Positions 33,472-45,358 of a DNA stretch of 64,000 nucleotides are shown in pieces. This stretch comes from Amanita rubescens (Eukaryota > Basidiomycota > Agaricomycetes > Agaricales > Amanitaceae). A model generated the notes under the pieces. That model made no database searches, had not been told where the DNA came from, and saw only the letters and a program-made list of their open reading frames with translations. Position 1 is the stretch's first letter; each line of letters starts with the position of its first letter. A program made the translations under genes and the position numbers. The stretch lies in contig WION01000009.1 in NCBI GenBank assembly GCA_015039365.1, forward strand, positions 682,001 to 746,000, read 5' to 3'.

Positions 33472-35853
33472 ATGGTCTCTTTTCAGAAGGTTGTCGACGC
33501 GAAGCGCGAACAGCGCCGACGCGCGCTAGCCACTGCCGGCGCCCCGTCTGCAGAACACCCCTAAATATCTCCATGCGACTGGTTCGTCTTCACAGACATT
33601 ATCATCTGGAGATGTGCCATTGAATACACGCATTCATCAGCTTCTCAGATTGTCTCCCATATCCAGAAAGGAGAATGGACCGCTTCGGAAGTCCTCGAGG
33701 CTTACATCTCGCGGGCAACGCTAGCACAAGAAAATACCAATTGTCTCACTGAAGGTATGCTCGTAGTATAACGTGTCAACACTAAATCATCAACGAGCGC
33801 GCATGTCAGTTATGTTTGACTGGGCCCGTAAACAGGCCAAGACATTGGACGAAGAATTTGCTGCTACAGGCACACTGCGCGGTCCGCTACATGGTGTTCC
33901 CGTGAGTTGTACAGTGGATTATAGTTTCGTTCGGAGCCATGAAAACTATATATAGGTCAGTCTGAAAGATCAATGTGACTACCTTTTAAACTACTCTGGA
34001 AGTTCAATAACCAAAAGCTAAATTTCGGACAGTCGATGTTGCTGGCGTCGATACGTCATTGGGATTCACCCGATGGGCTAATAACCCAGCAAAAGCGCAC
34101 AGTGATGTGAGGCCAGTTCCCGTGTTACTCAACGCTCATTCATGTCGCCCAGCTTGCGGAGCAAGTGATTGCTGCAGGTGCCGTGCCATTTGTCAAGACA
34201 AATATACCCCAGACAATGTTTGCTTTTGAATGTTGCAATCCACTCTTTGGGCGTACTACCAACCCATACAATGCTGCATACACATGCGGCGGCAGTTCGG
34301 GTGGTGAAGGCGCACTTTTGGCTATGGATGGTTCTGCTATTGGCTTCGGAAGTGATATCGGAGGCAGTTTGAGGATACCAACGAGTTATTGTGGACTCTA
34401 TTCCTTCAAACCATCGTTCGGAAGACTCAGTTACCACGGCGCCAAGGGCAAGTGTTCCGATTCTCCGTTTTGCTACTGTTGACGTAAAGGTTAAAAATTG
34501 CAGGCCCAACTCCAGGCTTTGAGGGTATCAAAGTTGTCTCCGGTCCCATGGGGCGGTATGTTGACTCATCATCCCCTTTAAGCTCAGTTGCTTATCCTTA
34601 TGGAAGGTCGGTTGAAGATTTGGAATTGATTTGCCGTATGGGATTCGGTGTACGCGGTAACGATCTTAATGTGATGCCAATACCTTTCCGAGAGGTGCAA
34701 TTGCCAAAGAAGTTACGCTTCGGTTACTTTACGACCGGTCGGTAGCTTTTCGATATCTTAACGGCAAGATCCTGACAAGTATATAGATCATTTTGTAAAG
34801 GCTTCTCCTGCTTGTCAACGGGCAGTCCTCGAGACAGTGGATGCACTTAGACGACAAGGACATGAATGCATCGAGGTTGAATTACCTGGCAGTTCGTTGA
34901 CGATCTTGAATTCTGTTTGCATTACGCTAACGTCTCTTAGCTGACCGTGCTTTCGAAATTTTCGTCGGCCTTAGCTCTTCCGATGGCTACAAGACGATGT
35001 TAAGCCATCTCGGGCCAGATCCCAAGGTGAATACTACCTCTGTTCTCTTCAACTTGTTGCGTTACTGATTTATTTAGGAAAAAGCGCTTTTCCTGGTGGC
35101 TCTTGGACCTGCCTTACCCTGCAAGTACATAATTTGAGTCATGTCGATTATTCTGATTGTTCCTCAGCATTTCTACGTTCGTTTGGGGCCTGGTTGATAG
35201 AGAAGGCTTTTGGGGACAGAATTTTTGCCCAAGCATTGAGGAAGGCGTGCGCGAAGCCCATGGGTGAATACATGAAGTTGTGCGATGCGAGAGATAAATT
35301 CCAAAAGATGCTTTACGATGAGGTACGCCGATGGCCTCCCGCGACTCCATCGTATTAATGTCAGTTCAGGTCTGGGAAAAGCACGAACTCGATTGTTTGA
35401 TAGCACCTATTCAGGCGATGCCCCAACTTCCTCATGGGTAACGAAGTCATCATCTCTTGCATAGGTGGTTATGCTGATCGTATCGAAAACAGAGGATGTG
35501 AAAATTTTATTGCAATCGCGGCTGCGACATGCCTTTTCAACATTACTGACAGCGCAGTTGGCGCTATTCCTGTGACGCGTGTAGATCCAGAGAAGGATAG
35601 AATAACAGACGAATGGATAGAGGGTCCCGGTCATGGGTCGAAATTATTAGAGGCTGGCCTTTTCACCTCGAAGAACGCGCTATATAACCCCGAGGCGATG
35701 AAAGGTATGCCTGTTGGCATTCAACTTGCTGGGAGGAAATGGGAAGAAGAGAAAGTATTGGCGATGATGCATGTAGTCGACGAGGCACTTGGCAAGGATC
35801 GTGGCTTTGGCCCCGGAAGCTGGGATCGGGTGACGGCGTCAAAGATTGAATGA
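33472..35853 (+). CDS. Amidase-signature hydrolase (acetamidase/AmdS type), N-terminal exon disturbed
   Basis: Family blocks are QKGEWTASEVLEAYISRA, RGPLHGVPVSLKDQ (catalytic Lys), DVAGVDTSLGFTRWANNPAK, VPFVKTNIPQTMFAFEC, the Ser-rich loop GGSSGGEGALL, GFGSDIGGSLRIPTSYCG (catalytic Ser pair), SFGRLSYHGAKGPTPGFEG, RSFGAWLIEKAFGDR, GAIPVTRVDPEKDR and MPVGIQLAGRKWEEEKVL. These enzymes hydrolyse amides with a Ser-Ser-Lys triad. Two introns look GC-AG (34448-34503, 35121-35167). A typical N-terminus (MVSFQKVVDAKREQRRRALA) is followed in frame by TAA (33562-33564) before SASQIVSHIQ, and I found no intron that removes it cleanly. A short alternative start (ATG CGA CTG, about 33572) spliced to IVSHIQ would avoid the stop. 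The gene may therefore be nearly intact, mis-modelled here, or recently broken. Confidence 0.78.
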
Positions 35854-35944
35854 TACGTATTCTGTGTACAATTCTTGTATCGATATCTGTGTTGTCTGGC
35901 ACTGTTAGCCTGATCGATATTTCGCAGGCTTTCGTCTGCTACAC

Positions 35945-37064
35945 ATGATGTTAAGAACATTAACGGCAGCCACTCCTCGCTATCTTCCTCTACGTTTCCA
36001 TACTTCCTATGCATTTCTGTCGCGCAGGTACTGGGGAAAGCTAAGCCCGAGTTTGAAGCCTTGTTGCGTTCCTCTGCAGGTAGTCAAGACTCGATTTTTT
36101 TCAGTCCAAGGCGTTCCACAACAACCTGAACGACCACAAAAGTCAGCTACTCTCAAGGAGCTAAGAGAGAACATTTATACCCTGCCAAATCTTCTTACCC
36201 TCTCTCGCATCGTCGCCTGTCCCATTCTTGGTTGGTCAATCCTCCAAAACGATTACCATCTTGCAACAGCGCTCCTCGTATACGCTGGCCTCACAGATCT
36301 GGTCTGCATTCTTCTTTTTCGTCTTCCTTTTGCTGGAATTCGTTGTCTAAAGGCTGTCACCTAAAAGGCCGATGGATATCTGGCGCGGAAATACAAGATG
36401 CATTCCGTCATTGGAACTATTCTCGACCCGGCAGCAGACAAGATGCTGATGACGACCTTGACGGTAACTTTGTCGATGCAAGGGATGTTACCTGGTATGC
36501 GAATGTTTCTGTTCCATTTAGACTTGTAGACTGACTTTCACTATCAGTTCCTTTAGCTGCAATCATCCTCGGACGAGATGTGCTGCTCAGTCTTTCAGGC
36601 TTTCTACATCCGGTATACCTCCCTTCCACCCCCTGTATGTATTCTCCCTCTATTGAAACTTTGAACGATTCTGAACACTACTGTTGTTAGAAAACCTTCA
36701 CTCGTTATTGGGATTTTTCAATACCCTCGGCAGAAGTAAACCCGACACTCATCAGCAAGGTCAGAGTAGACTTTTCTTTGGGGTAATATTCTATCTAATT
36801 CAAGGATATCAGATTAATACCGCTCTTCAACTCGGTCTCATGGGTACAACGACCATAAGTCCGTTGCTACCGTTTGAATTATCCCTACCACTTCAGGGTT
36901 TCCAGTTCGTCTGCCCTTTGTTCTGCCGTGTCTAATAAATGTAACTGATTAACAGATGGATCGTTGCTACAACGACTATCTGGAGTGGTCTTTCGTACCT
37001 CTTTTCAAAAGAAGCAGTTCGGATCGTATCACACAAACAACCAAGGGATACTCGCATTGACTGA
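35945..37064 (+). CDS. CRD1: Cardiolipin synthase (CDP-alcohol phosphatidyltransferase)
   Basis: This enzyme makes cardiolipin from CDP-diacylglycerol and phosphatidylglycerol in the inner mitochondrial membrane. The N-terminus is basic and hydroxylated like a mitochondrial presequence. ENIYTLPNLLTLSRIVACPI starts the enzyme domain. Splicing 36301 to 36368 restores the signature D-x2-D-G-x2-A-R-x8-G-x3-D-x3-D as DLADGYLARKY...GTILDPAADKML. Later blocks are LAAIILGRDVLLSLS, KTFTRYWDFSIPSAEVNPTL and a membrane-rich end (WIVATTTIWSGLSYLFS). In the third exon the family stretch YIRYTSLPPP is out of frame by one base at about 36598-36605. Using an earlier donor (GTATAC, about 36613) restores the frame but drops those residues. 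Confidence 0.82.
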
Positions 37065-37214
37065 AAGCGTCATCATCTGCAATACCTTTTATTATCATGA
37101 TCCCGAAAATGTAAAAATAAATTACAACATTGCATAATTGACGGTTAATGAAATACAAGTACAACAAGGCAAAAGAACGTGGACAAGCCAAATTATTAGG
37201 ATTCTAGATGTCTA

Positions 37215-40200
37215 TCATTGCGCTGAAGGGTCCATTGTCCGTGCAGTTCTGCGCTGTCGCACATCTTGTAATGCAACAGCAATAGCTTCTTTCGCTCTGC
37301 TCTGTTCTCGCCATGCCTGGGCGGAACGCCTACAATCAAAAGTATGAGAAAATTCCAATGGGTCAGGACAAACGCCAGACTTACTTCGCTCTCACTGAGA
37401 ACAGAACTGCAACGGATACGCTTCTCAGCGTCCATAGCTTTTTCTGCGCTGGTGGCGGAGAGACAGGGAAGCCGATGCGAGCAATAGATGCGAATATCGT
37501 TTTTTCACTACATAGACGTGAGCAAGTATTGTTGTCATGCTGTTTGCTCTCACCTTTTCTCGTGACGAGCCAGTAACACCAATAGATACTGCTTTTGATA
37601 GCATAAATTCGTTCGCAGAGAAGATTCACGGGTGAATTTGGCCTTCAGGTATCGGATTTGCACAATGAGACCCTTGCATTCTTTATTGTGCTGAAGGTTC
37701 AAGGCGGACAGTTGTGTCTCATCGCTGCAAAACTATATTTGGATCATTGATTCGTCGCAGATAGAGCAAACACTTACGTCGTGGAAGGGTATCTCTTGAG
37801 CTCCTCCTGGGCTCTTTGAACTACATCTTTCTGGTTTTCTAGTTGCTCATTGAGGAGTCGAATTTGTGCCTGAGCTTTCTTCTTTGAACTCTCCAATCGT
37901 GCTAGTTCATGTTTGTGAGACTCTTCCATATCCTGTTTTTCTGCTCGTAATCGTTTCAGGTCGCGTCCAAACGATTCAGCATTCTTTTTGACGCGGCGCA
38001 GATCTGCTTCTAAAGATGCTACTGTCCTTGCAACATCCTCCTTCTCTGCAGCAATGAGGTTCTTCTCCTTCTCGGCTCTGTGCAGGTCATCAGCCTGTTC
38101 AGAGATTGCATTTCGAAGTTCTTCGATTTCCACACGATGCAAGTCCAGTTGATGCCGTCTTTTCTCATGCGAAGTGGATGACACAGAGTGCTTGGATCGA
38201 AGTTGACTTGCTTGCTATCGTACATTCAATGTCAATTCGCATTGAAAAACTGTACGGATCACTGACCTCGGTTAACTCTGTAAAACGACGTTGCAATTGT
38301 TTATGGTCGGCCGCGAGCAATGAACGCTCATGGCGGAGTTGCTCGATCGTTTCCAGGTTTTCCGTCACCCGACCTTCAAGGATGCGTGCCTTCTGCTCAG
38401 CGGTTGCATTCACTACCCCAATAGTCAGATACCGAAATTCTCTAAAAATTGGGCTTACTTCGCAGCTCTTTTTCCAAATCGTGATTTTCTTGTTTGATCT
38501 TTAGCAGCTGTTGACGAACATCCTCCATGTCCTAAAAGGCGAGTTTTAGATTGGATTCGAGAAAAGGACAAAATACCCACCGTTTCCGTCCTCTGCAACT
38601 GGGACAGGACTTCGGCCTTGCTCCGCTGAAGACGATTTTGTTCTGTGGTTAAGGCTCTCAGATTTGCGCGCTCTGCCTTAAGTTTGTCTTCCAGGTCTGC
38701 AATGACGCATTTTGCACTGTCAAGCTCCTGCAAAGCATCTCCGTGATCAGTAAAAAGATATGTTCATGAAAAGGAACATACCCCTTCTACGCTCGCTCGG
38801 GCCTTATCCCCTGCTCTGCCACTTTTAACCGCCCGTCTTGCCTCTTCATGCGCACGCTTGACCTGCGCGTCCAACCGCTCCGCAGTGTCCCGTAGAGCAG
38901 CTTTCTCATCGACCAATTGGCATCTCTCGTCCTCCCATTGTTTCTTGAGATTCTCAAGTTGGGAGTTGACCGAGCGCAGTTCCGCGCGTAATGTTTCACT
39001 TGTCCTGGTCGGGGCTTCTGGTTCTGCCAGCAAGTTGAATGTCCCCACAGAACTGAAGAAAGTATCAGACGATGTGCATCGCATTCCAGAAAAGACTTGA
39101 ACCTTTCGTCACCATGAACGACGCCGCGCACATCTACTTTGACATGACACTTGTGACATCTGATGCGCTCCATACGGTGGACAAGGCGGTCTTCTTTTCT
39201 AGACAACCTGGAGATTTCGTCTTCCAATGCAATGATCTTGGCTCGAGCATCTTCAAGCTTCTTAGTCAGCCCCACGACTCCAAGTCCGGCATCCTGAAGC
39301 TTGTCCAGTTTGTCGTCTATGCTTTCATTGGCAAGATCGAGTTCACGTTGCAGGCGACCAATCTCAGCCACTAGAGGTGAAACGCTAGGATCAGAAGGGG
39401 TGTTAAGCCAAGAAAGCTGCAAGACAATAAGCAAAAAGGTGAGTCAGCAGATTGAAGACTTTACCTCCTTCAATGGTCCACCTGGCGTACGGGGAGCCCG
39501 AATAGACATGGAAAGAACATGTCGATGGATTGGCGAAATCCCACTGCCGTTGATCACTTTGCTTGGTGTATTCATCTCGGTCATCGTCATCCTAAGTGCT
39601 CGGTTCCGTTCAAGCAGCTCCTCTTTCTCCCTTTCCAGAACTTCAATTCGCATATCCTTGGCTTTGTCAACAGCCTTTCGAGCAGGGGATTGATTCAAAA
39701 GCGTGTTCAAACGCGCAATTTCTTTGTTTGCAGCATCAAGCTCTTCCTCAAGAGCATGGACGTCCGCTTCGCTTGGAATCAAGATGTCATGAGAAGGGCC
39801 TGCTTGTCTCTCCTTTTCCCGTTCTAATTCTCGTCCAAGGGAGCTGATTCTAGCATTGAGCTCTGCTATGACACCCTGATCGTGGACCATCTTATCTTCA
39901 GTATCTTGCAAGACATCCTCTAAATGCTGTGCTATATCCTGAGCTTTCTGTACATCCACTTCAAGCCGCTGGACTCGTCGCTCGGCGTCTTCCTTGTCAG
40001 TAAAAGCCGTTTCCAACTCTTGTTTGGCGACTGCTAGGTCATTTTCGATGCTCGCAACTCGATTGGTAGCAGCTCCCAACTGGTCTTCCAGTTCTGCAAT
40101 GTATCCTTTCATCGATTCCGCTTCTTCCTGAGCCTGACGTGTCTCGGCTTCGGCTCCACGAGTCCCCTCCTTCTCTTTTGTTAGAGCGTTTGCTCTCTTG

Positions 40201-42983
40201 TCAAGCTCTTCCACCAAGCCTTTCGTGGTGTCCTTCTCCGCACGAAGCGCCTTCTCCAGAGCTTCAATCCTACTGTCAGCTTGCGTCATCTCCTCTTCCA
40301 GCACTTGGATGTGGGAGTTGGCACCACGCAAATCGGCCATAACCTTGGTCAACCTCTCGCTGGATTCTCTTAATTCCCCACCAAGCTCCTGCTCACTCTC
40401 GAGAGCGCGCTCGGCGCGCTCAGCTCTATCCAACACTGCAGCCTGTTCATTCTGCGCCTCAGACAGTTTACGCAGCAAATCCTTGACCTGTCGATCCTGC
40501 TCTTCTTCGGCGAGCCTCGCGTTATCCTCAGATTGTCCCAACTTCCGTTCCAGGTCTTTGACAACCTCTTCCACACCTTGTTCAAGGTCCGTCATTCTAG
40601 CTTTCCACCTCTGCTTGTCTCGCTCACGCTCCTTCTGTTCAACTTCCAATTTGCGCTCCAACTCTTCTTTCTCCTCCGATGCCCGAGCCACCTCATCCTT
40701 GTAAGACTCGACGAGCTCTTCAAGCTCTGCCTTCTCTTCCAGCCAGCCCTCCGCAACCACATCCTCCCGTACATCGTCTAAAACCGTGCCACCACTCGAT
40801 CTTCGAGCTGCACTGGATCTCCGGCTCGCAGACGAAAATGCAATAGAGAGATTTTCTTGATTCTTCTTGTCTGCGAGCCCTTCTTTTTCTTCCTGCACTC
40901 TCCTCAGTCTGTCCATCAATATCTCGTTTTCCTCTTGCAATCGCCGATTCAGACCGTGCAAATATGTGTTCAGCTTCCCGGCGTTAAATCTCCCAACGCC
41001 GTGACCCGGCATGCCAGTACCAAATCCCATGGCTGGATCAAACGAAGTGTTGACTCGATGATGCGTAGTCAAATCATGGGATGACGCAGTTGAAATGAAT
41101 GAGGCATTATCGGTCTGCATTTGTGGAGAAACAGATCCACCCGGTCCGGGAGTTGCCCACTGAACTCTGCCCGAGCCAAACTTTGTAGCGCTGCCACTGG
41201 GCGGTTGACTCGCTGGCGAAATCTGTGACGCGACGGAAGCTGGTTGAGAAGTCGTCCGCCCACTACTGCCACCGCTACTTCCAGATGGTAATCTTGGCCG
41301 CGGCGTGAAGCCGGCGAAAGCGGTACGTATATTAGTTGCAGGCGTTGCCGTCACGTTTGCCCCCGATACGGAGTACTCCGTAGTCATGACATTTCGGGTA
41401 TGGGGAATAGAATACTTGAGCTTTGGTCTGGCATTCGAGTTTATGACGGACAATAGAAATGATCGACGACGCGTGTGAGGCGTTACTAGATCATCGTCTG
41501 CAATGCGAACTTGCTCTTGTTGTGACTCATACACGGCGTGTCCTGCATCGTCGCTCGGCTCTTCCGGATTTTCCTGGTGGGCGTGCTGATACTGATTTGT
41601 CGGAGGGCGCGGCGTTTCGAGGTCATCAGTAGCACTAGGAGCATTGAACCTCGACCTGGGGCGAGGAAATGCGGGCGTAGGGGTGAAGGGCAGCGATTGC
41701 GCTGGAGATGACAGGACACCGGAGGCAGGTGAGTGCCGTGCCGCCTCGCTGAATGTCACTCTGGGCCTGTACGCAGTTTGTTCCGCTTCAGAAGAGAAAG
41801 TGGGTTCTGGCTCCTCGGCGGACGTCGCTTCATTTAATTCATCCTCTTGGCTCTCAAAGCCTTCGTATTTGTCGTCCGTCGTATCCGTGAGTTGGTTTTG
41901 TCCCTCATCTGTTTCCGATTGGGAGTACTGCGCTTCGTTGACACCGTCCCGGTCCACATCGTAATCCAATTGCGGAGGAGAAATTTGGATGTCCGTCATA
42001 TCCATAGACTGCATTTGCATGGACTGAGAAATTGATCGTTGCTCATCCTCCACAATTGATGTATCCTCTCTTGTGCGACGTCTGACGATGATAGCTGGAG
42101 ATTCAGAGGCAACACGACTATCTGGGAGTGGGATTGAAGCTCCCGGTATGGGTGATATAGCGCCAGAGCGCGAAGCATGAGCACTTGGAGGAGGAGTGTC
42201 GTTTGTGGATGAAGAAGAGGTAGACGTCAGTGTATGCGTCAATGATGGTGTCCGTGTTCGAGAGGGAGGCCTTCGCAAGGAGACATGGCGAAACTTTTGG
42301 ACAGGTGATGGCTGAGAAACTACAAGTTAAGATAGCTCATGTCTTAGTATCCTTTCACACACCTTCGCTTCAGATTTTAGGCTAACAGAATAATCGTACG
42401 ACTTCATTGGTGTCTTTTCCTTCCCGTATGCATGTGCAGGAGAGCTGCTACGGCTGATTGGTTGCAGTGCATCGCTTATCGAAAGGTCGGGGTCTTCATC
42501 GTCATAACCGTCTTCTGGAGCAGGCAGGTAACCATGTTGAGCATCTTCAAGTTCGGAATCGGTTTCGTCTGAACGATGTCCAGCATCGGCATGTATATTC
42601 GGAAGCGACGGGATTCTGCTAATGTCGAAGCTATCCAGAGACAGTTTTCTCCCAGCCATAGATGCGGACCCAGGCGATGTTACAGCAGCAGGACCTGTCG
42701 ATGACTTGGCAGAGCGAGAAGCGATGGATCTCGCGAAACGGGCTGTACTAGACGTACTGGAAGCAGCACGGAAAGTCGACGCGGCATGTGAGCTCGCAGC
42801 AGGCGTTGAGTGAACAACAGTTCCCAAGTCTTGATCGCTTTGAGATAGTGCATCACTTGATTCGAGGCCAACATCTTCTGAATCTTCAAAGGGTGGCAAG
42901 GAAGGCAAAGAAGGCATGTCCCTATTCTCGATGGCTTCGATGCGTCTCCATATTCGCGATGGCGTTTCGAGCATCGCCGTCAT
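37215..42983 (-). CDS. Pericentrin/Pcp1-like spindle pole body coiled-coil protein
   Basis: Fungal Pcp1 anchors the gamma-tubulin complex at the spindle pole body. The protein starts MTAMLETPSRIWRRIEAIEN and has a Ser/Pro-rich disordered N-terminal third. It continues as a very long coiled coil (about 37.8-41 kb), with one CxxC segment (RCHKCHVKVDVRG, about 39150). The end carries a PACT domain: CKGLIVQIRYLKAKFTRESS, LRTNLCYQKQYLLVLLARHE, IARIGFPV, LRSVSVAVLFSVRAKRSAQA, WREQSRAKEAIAVAL. The stop is at 37215-37217. PACT domains bind calmodulin and target centrosomes or spindle poles. About ten introns of 42-60 nt interrupt the 3' half; the large exon 39444-42278 is uninterrupted. No lesion is seen. 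Confidence 0.87.
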
Positions 42984-43081
42984 GTTGAGTTTTCTCGAGA
43001 CTGTTGAACCAGTCGCGCCCTAGATTGTAAAACTCTACCGCGCGTAGTATCACGTGACCGCGTTCGGCGACTAATTATAAT

Positions 43082-43894
43082 CTACAAAACTAATCTAACA
43101 AAGCAGAAGAGCAACGCGTCGATCTCCGTGGAGTAATTGCGGGTCTCCTGGGGATCCCTGTTCAACAGCATTAGGCACGACAAATTGTGGTTCAAAGGGG
43201 ATTGAAACCATACCGCTGCTTCCTGAGCATATTTGTTTGCTTCGTTCCATGCCCGGGGAACCTGCCAGAAAAGCACCTGTGTGCCACTATTAGCAACCTT
43301 CTGAATGGCGCTTTCCAGTCGCTGCCACATATCCTTGTTCGTGACATCGGCACCTCTCGCAGTCTTCCAGTTTCTCTGCTTCCATACCGGAAGCCATTCA
43401 CAGTACCCCTTCACTACATATTCGGAGTCCGTAGCAACGACAATAGTGCTGAAGCCTTCGCCTTTCCAAACGCGGAGTGTAAGAGCGACACAGACTGCCC
43501 AGAGTTCGGCACGGTTGCTCGTATACTGGACATTGTCCGAACCTATTGCGGCGGGGGCTTCTGGATCAGGGTTTAACTCGCCCTTGAGTACTTTCTGTGG
43601 ACCAAGGCTGATAGCCCAACCGGCGTGAGCATTATCTGTACCGCTGTTGGCGCAAGCACCGGCGGTGAAGACGAGTAACTGGCTTTGGTTGTCTATGCGC
43701 ACGAACCGGTACGCAGGTACTGAACAGCGGTTCACCTTCACGGCGAAGAGGTCTGTAGGGCGAGCCTCTGGAGGTGCTTGGAAATGTGGATTTTCTGCTA
43801 CTTGAACTGCCCGTTGGAAGCCCATAGTGAGTACACTGGTCAAGCGAGGAGGATCAGTAGGAACTTGATCCGTGAGACGCTGCGGCTCTGGCAT
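43082..43894 (-). CDS. RNase H-fold protein lacking catalytic aspartates
   Basis: One uninterrupted frame of 270 residues. The RNase H fold is recognisable: first strand LLVFTAGACANSGTDNAHAG, helix A SNRAELWAVCVAL, strand IVVATDSEYVVKGYCEWLP, KNWKT-like KQRNWKTARGADVTNKDMW, and VPRAWNEANKYAQEAA. In active enzymes the first strand has TDG and the last helix has an Asp (for example EADRLA). Here these read TAG and EANKYA, so two of the four metal ligands are replaced, while Glu (RAEL) and Asp (ATDS) remain. Active RNase H1 removes RNA from RNA:DNA hybrids; this protein may bind but not cut. No reverse transcriptase or integrase is nearby, so it does not look like a retroelement part. Confidence 0.8.
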   Translation of the reverse strand: MPEPQRLTDQVPTDPPRLTSVLTMGFQRAVQVAENPHFQAPPEARPTDLFAVKVNRCSVPAYRFVRIDNQSQLLVFTAGACANSGTDNAHAGWAISLGPQKVLKGELNPDPEAPAAIGSDNVQYTSNRAELWAVCVALTLRVWKGEGFSTIVVATDSEYVVKGYCEWLPVWKQRNWKTARGADVTNKDMWQRLESAIQKVANSGTQVLFWQVPRAWNEANKYAQEAAVWFQSPLNHNLSCLMLLNRDPQETRNYSTEIDALLFCFVRLVL

Positions 43895-44038
43895 GACGGG
43901 TCAAATAATTCGATGCTAACAACGTTTTAAACTCTGAACTTCAAACGAAAATGCCTTACTTATAAATAGCGTGGAGGCGACTGATTATTATCACTGATAA
44001 GGCTGTGCAGAAGTATATGAGTGTCGTCGTGCATCACG

Positions 44039-45358
44039 TCAAAAAAGACCGAATTTATTGGTCTGACTACGGGAGACTACATACATATCGCATTCCAGCT
44101 CCTTTGCACCACTCGCTCGAAACGCCTCAGCCAAAACTGACGCCTTCAACGGAAACTCGCAGTTCAGAAAAACAAGCCTCTTAAGCGGAATCTTCGGATC
44201 ACGAGCAAACTTCTCCAACAACTGGTCATCAAACCCAATCCACGTTCTGTGCACATACCGGAACATCCCGTGCAACGAAATGGACTCCAGCATCGGGAAT
44301 GGCGGCCCGCTCCCGTCCTCTCCAAATAGAATCCATTCCCACCCAGCTTGTGACAGGTACGTCCGAGTGATAGCGAACCGCCGCACATTCTGACACCTCA
44401 ACGCAAACAGTTTCAACGTGTTGTGTAACGACCTCATTACCCATTCACTCCATTCAAAGTCAGGCCACTCCGGCGAGTCCCCATAGGTCGGCCCACGCGA
44501 GCCGTCCAAATGCAAATCTTCCAGCGCAGGCGCCGTTATACATCCGATCAAGTCGCATGCTGTTCCAGGCACCGATACCGCCAAATGTTTTAGTTTCGGC
44601 AGTTGAATGTTTGGCGGAATTCCTGACCGTCCTTTGACTGCGCCCCAATCACTCACATCTTCCAAGTTCTCCCAATAATGATGCTTCATCCACAGGGACT
44701 CCAGCTGCGGGGTGCAATGGAGAAGCGCCGCAATAAGAGGGGGGGAAGAAATGACTTTCTCGAGCGATCCGTCAAGGATTAGCGTCGTCATGAAAGAAAG
44801 GGACGCAGAGAGGGGTAACATGGGTACGGAATCATAAAAGCTGTTCATATGGAGTTTTCGCAAGTTTGGAAACTTGGTATCCGCGTCTGCCAACACCAAA
44901 TCTAATCTTGGCCAGATGGCGTCAAGCGGGTCGCTCGACTCGCACTCTGACAGAACACCAAGTATCTCAAGAGCCTGGATCGGTTCCGCGTTCGGAAAGA
45001 CATCGTGGACGATAGCGCCCGCCATCATAGCCGTATGCGCAGTCAACTTGAAACGGCGGATTTGGGCGTTATGCTCCGCTAAAACTTTGCATAGAGCAAA
45101 AACTTCCACGGTGGGCTCTGTAAGGTAGATGCACACGTTGAGCGGTCCTCCCCTCGTTCGCGAAAGCCTTGCACGAAGAATTTCGGGTCCGTCGGTCGTG
45201 AATTGGCGAGGAGTGAGGAACACGGTCGTCCAAAGGGATGCGGTAGAGAACGCGGTGAATGCGAACGTTTTGCAGGCCTCCAATGCGGCTGGATTGTCGC
45301 ATTGAGTCAGAATTTCGCCCAGAATTTCAGCGGGGAGGTCGAAGATGGTCAGTATCAT
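44039..45358 (-). CDS. F-box-like/LRR protein
   Basis: One open frame of 439 residues begins MILTIFDLPAEILGEILTQC, an F-box-like start (LPAEILGEIL), followed by an irregular second half (EACKTFAFTAFSTASLWTTV). Repeated Leu-rich strands follow (LEILGV, LRKLHMNSF, LESLWMKHH, LKHLAVSV, LEDLHLDG, LKLFALRCQNVRRFAI). This is typical of the expanded basidiomycete F-box families. The likely role is substrate recognition for an SCF ligase; the target is unknown. Similarity to the F-box gene at 1.8 kb is limited to the architecture. Confidence 0.8.
   Translation of the reverse strand: MILTIFDLPAEILGEILTQCDNPAALEACKTFAFTAFSTASLWTTVFLTPRQFTTDGPEILRARLSRTRGGPLNVCIYLTEPTVEVFALCKVLAEHNAQIRRFKLTAHTAMMAGAIVHDVFPNAEPIQALEILGVLSECESSDPLDAIWPRLDLVLADADTKFPNLRKLHMNSFYDSVPMLPLSASLSFMTTLILDGSLEKVISSPPLIAALLHCTPQLESLWMKHHYWENLEDVSDWGAVKGRSGIPPNIQLPKLKHLAVSVPGTACDLIGCITAPALEDLHLDGSRGPTYGDSPEWPDFEWSEWVMRSLHNTLKLFALRCQNVRRFAITRTYLSQAGWEWILFGEDGSGPPFPMLESISLHGMFRYVHRTWIGFDDQLLEKFARDPKIPLKRLVFLNCEFPLKASVLAEAFRASGAKELECDMYVVSRSQTNKFGLF

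Noticed and set aside
43082..43894. RNase H as the remnant of a retrotransposon
   Set aside because: No reverse transcriptase, integrase, LTR or poly-A tract is seen nearby, and the protein has its own complete frame.
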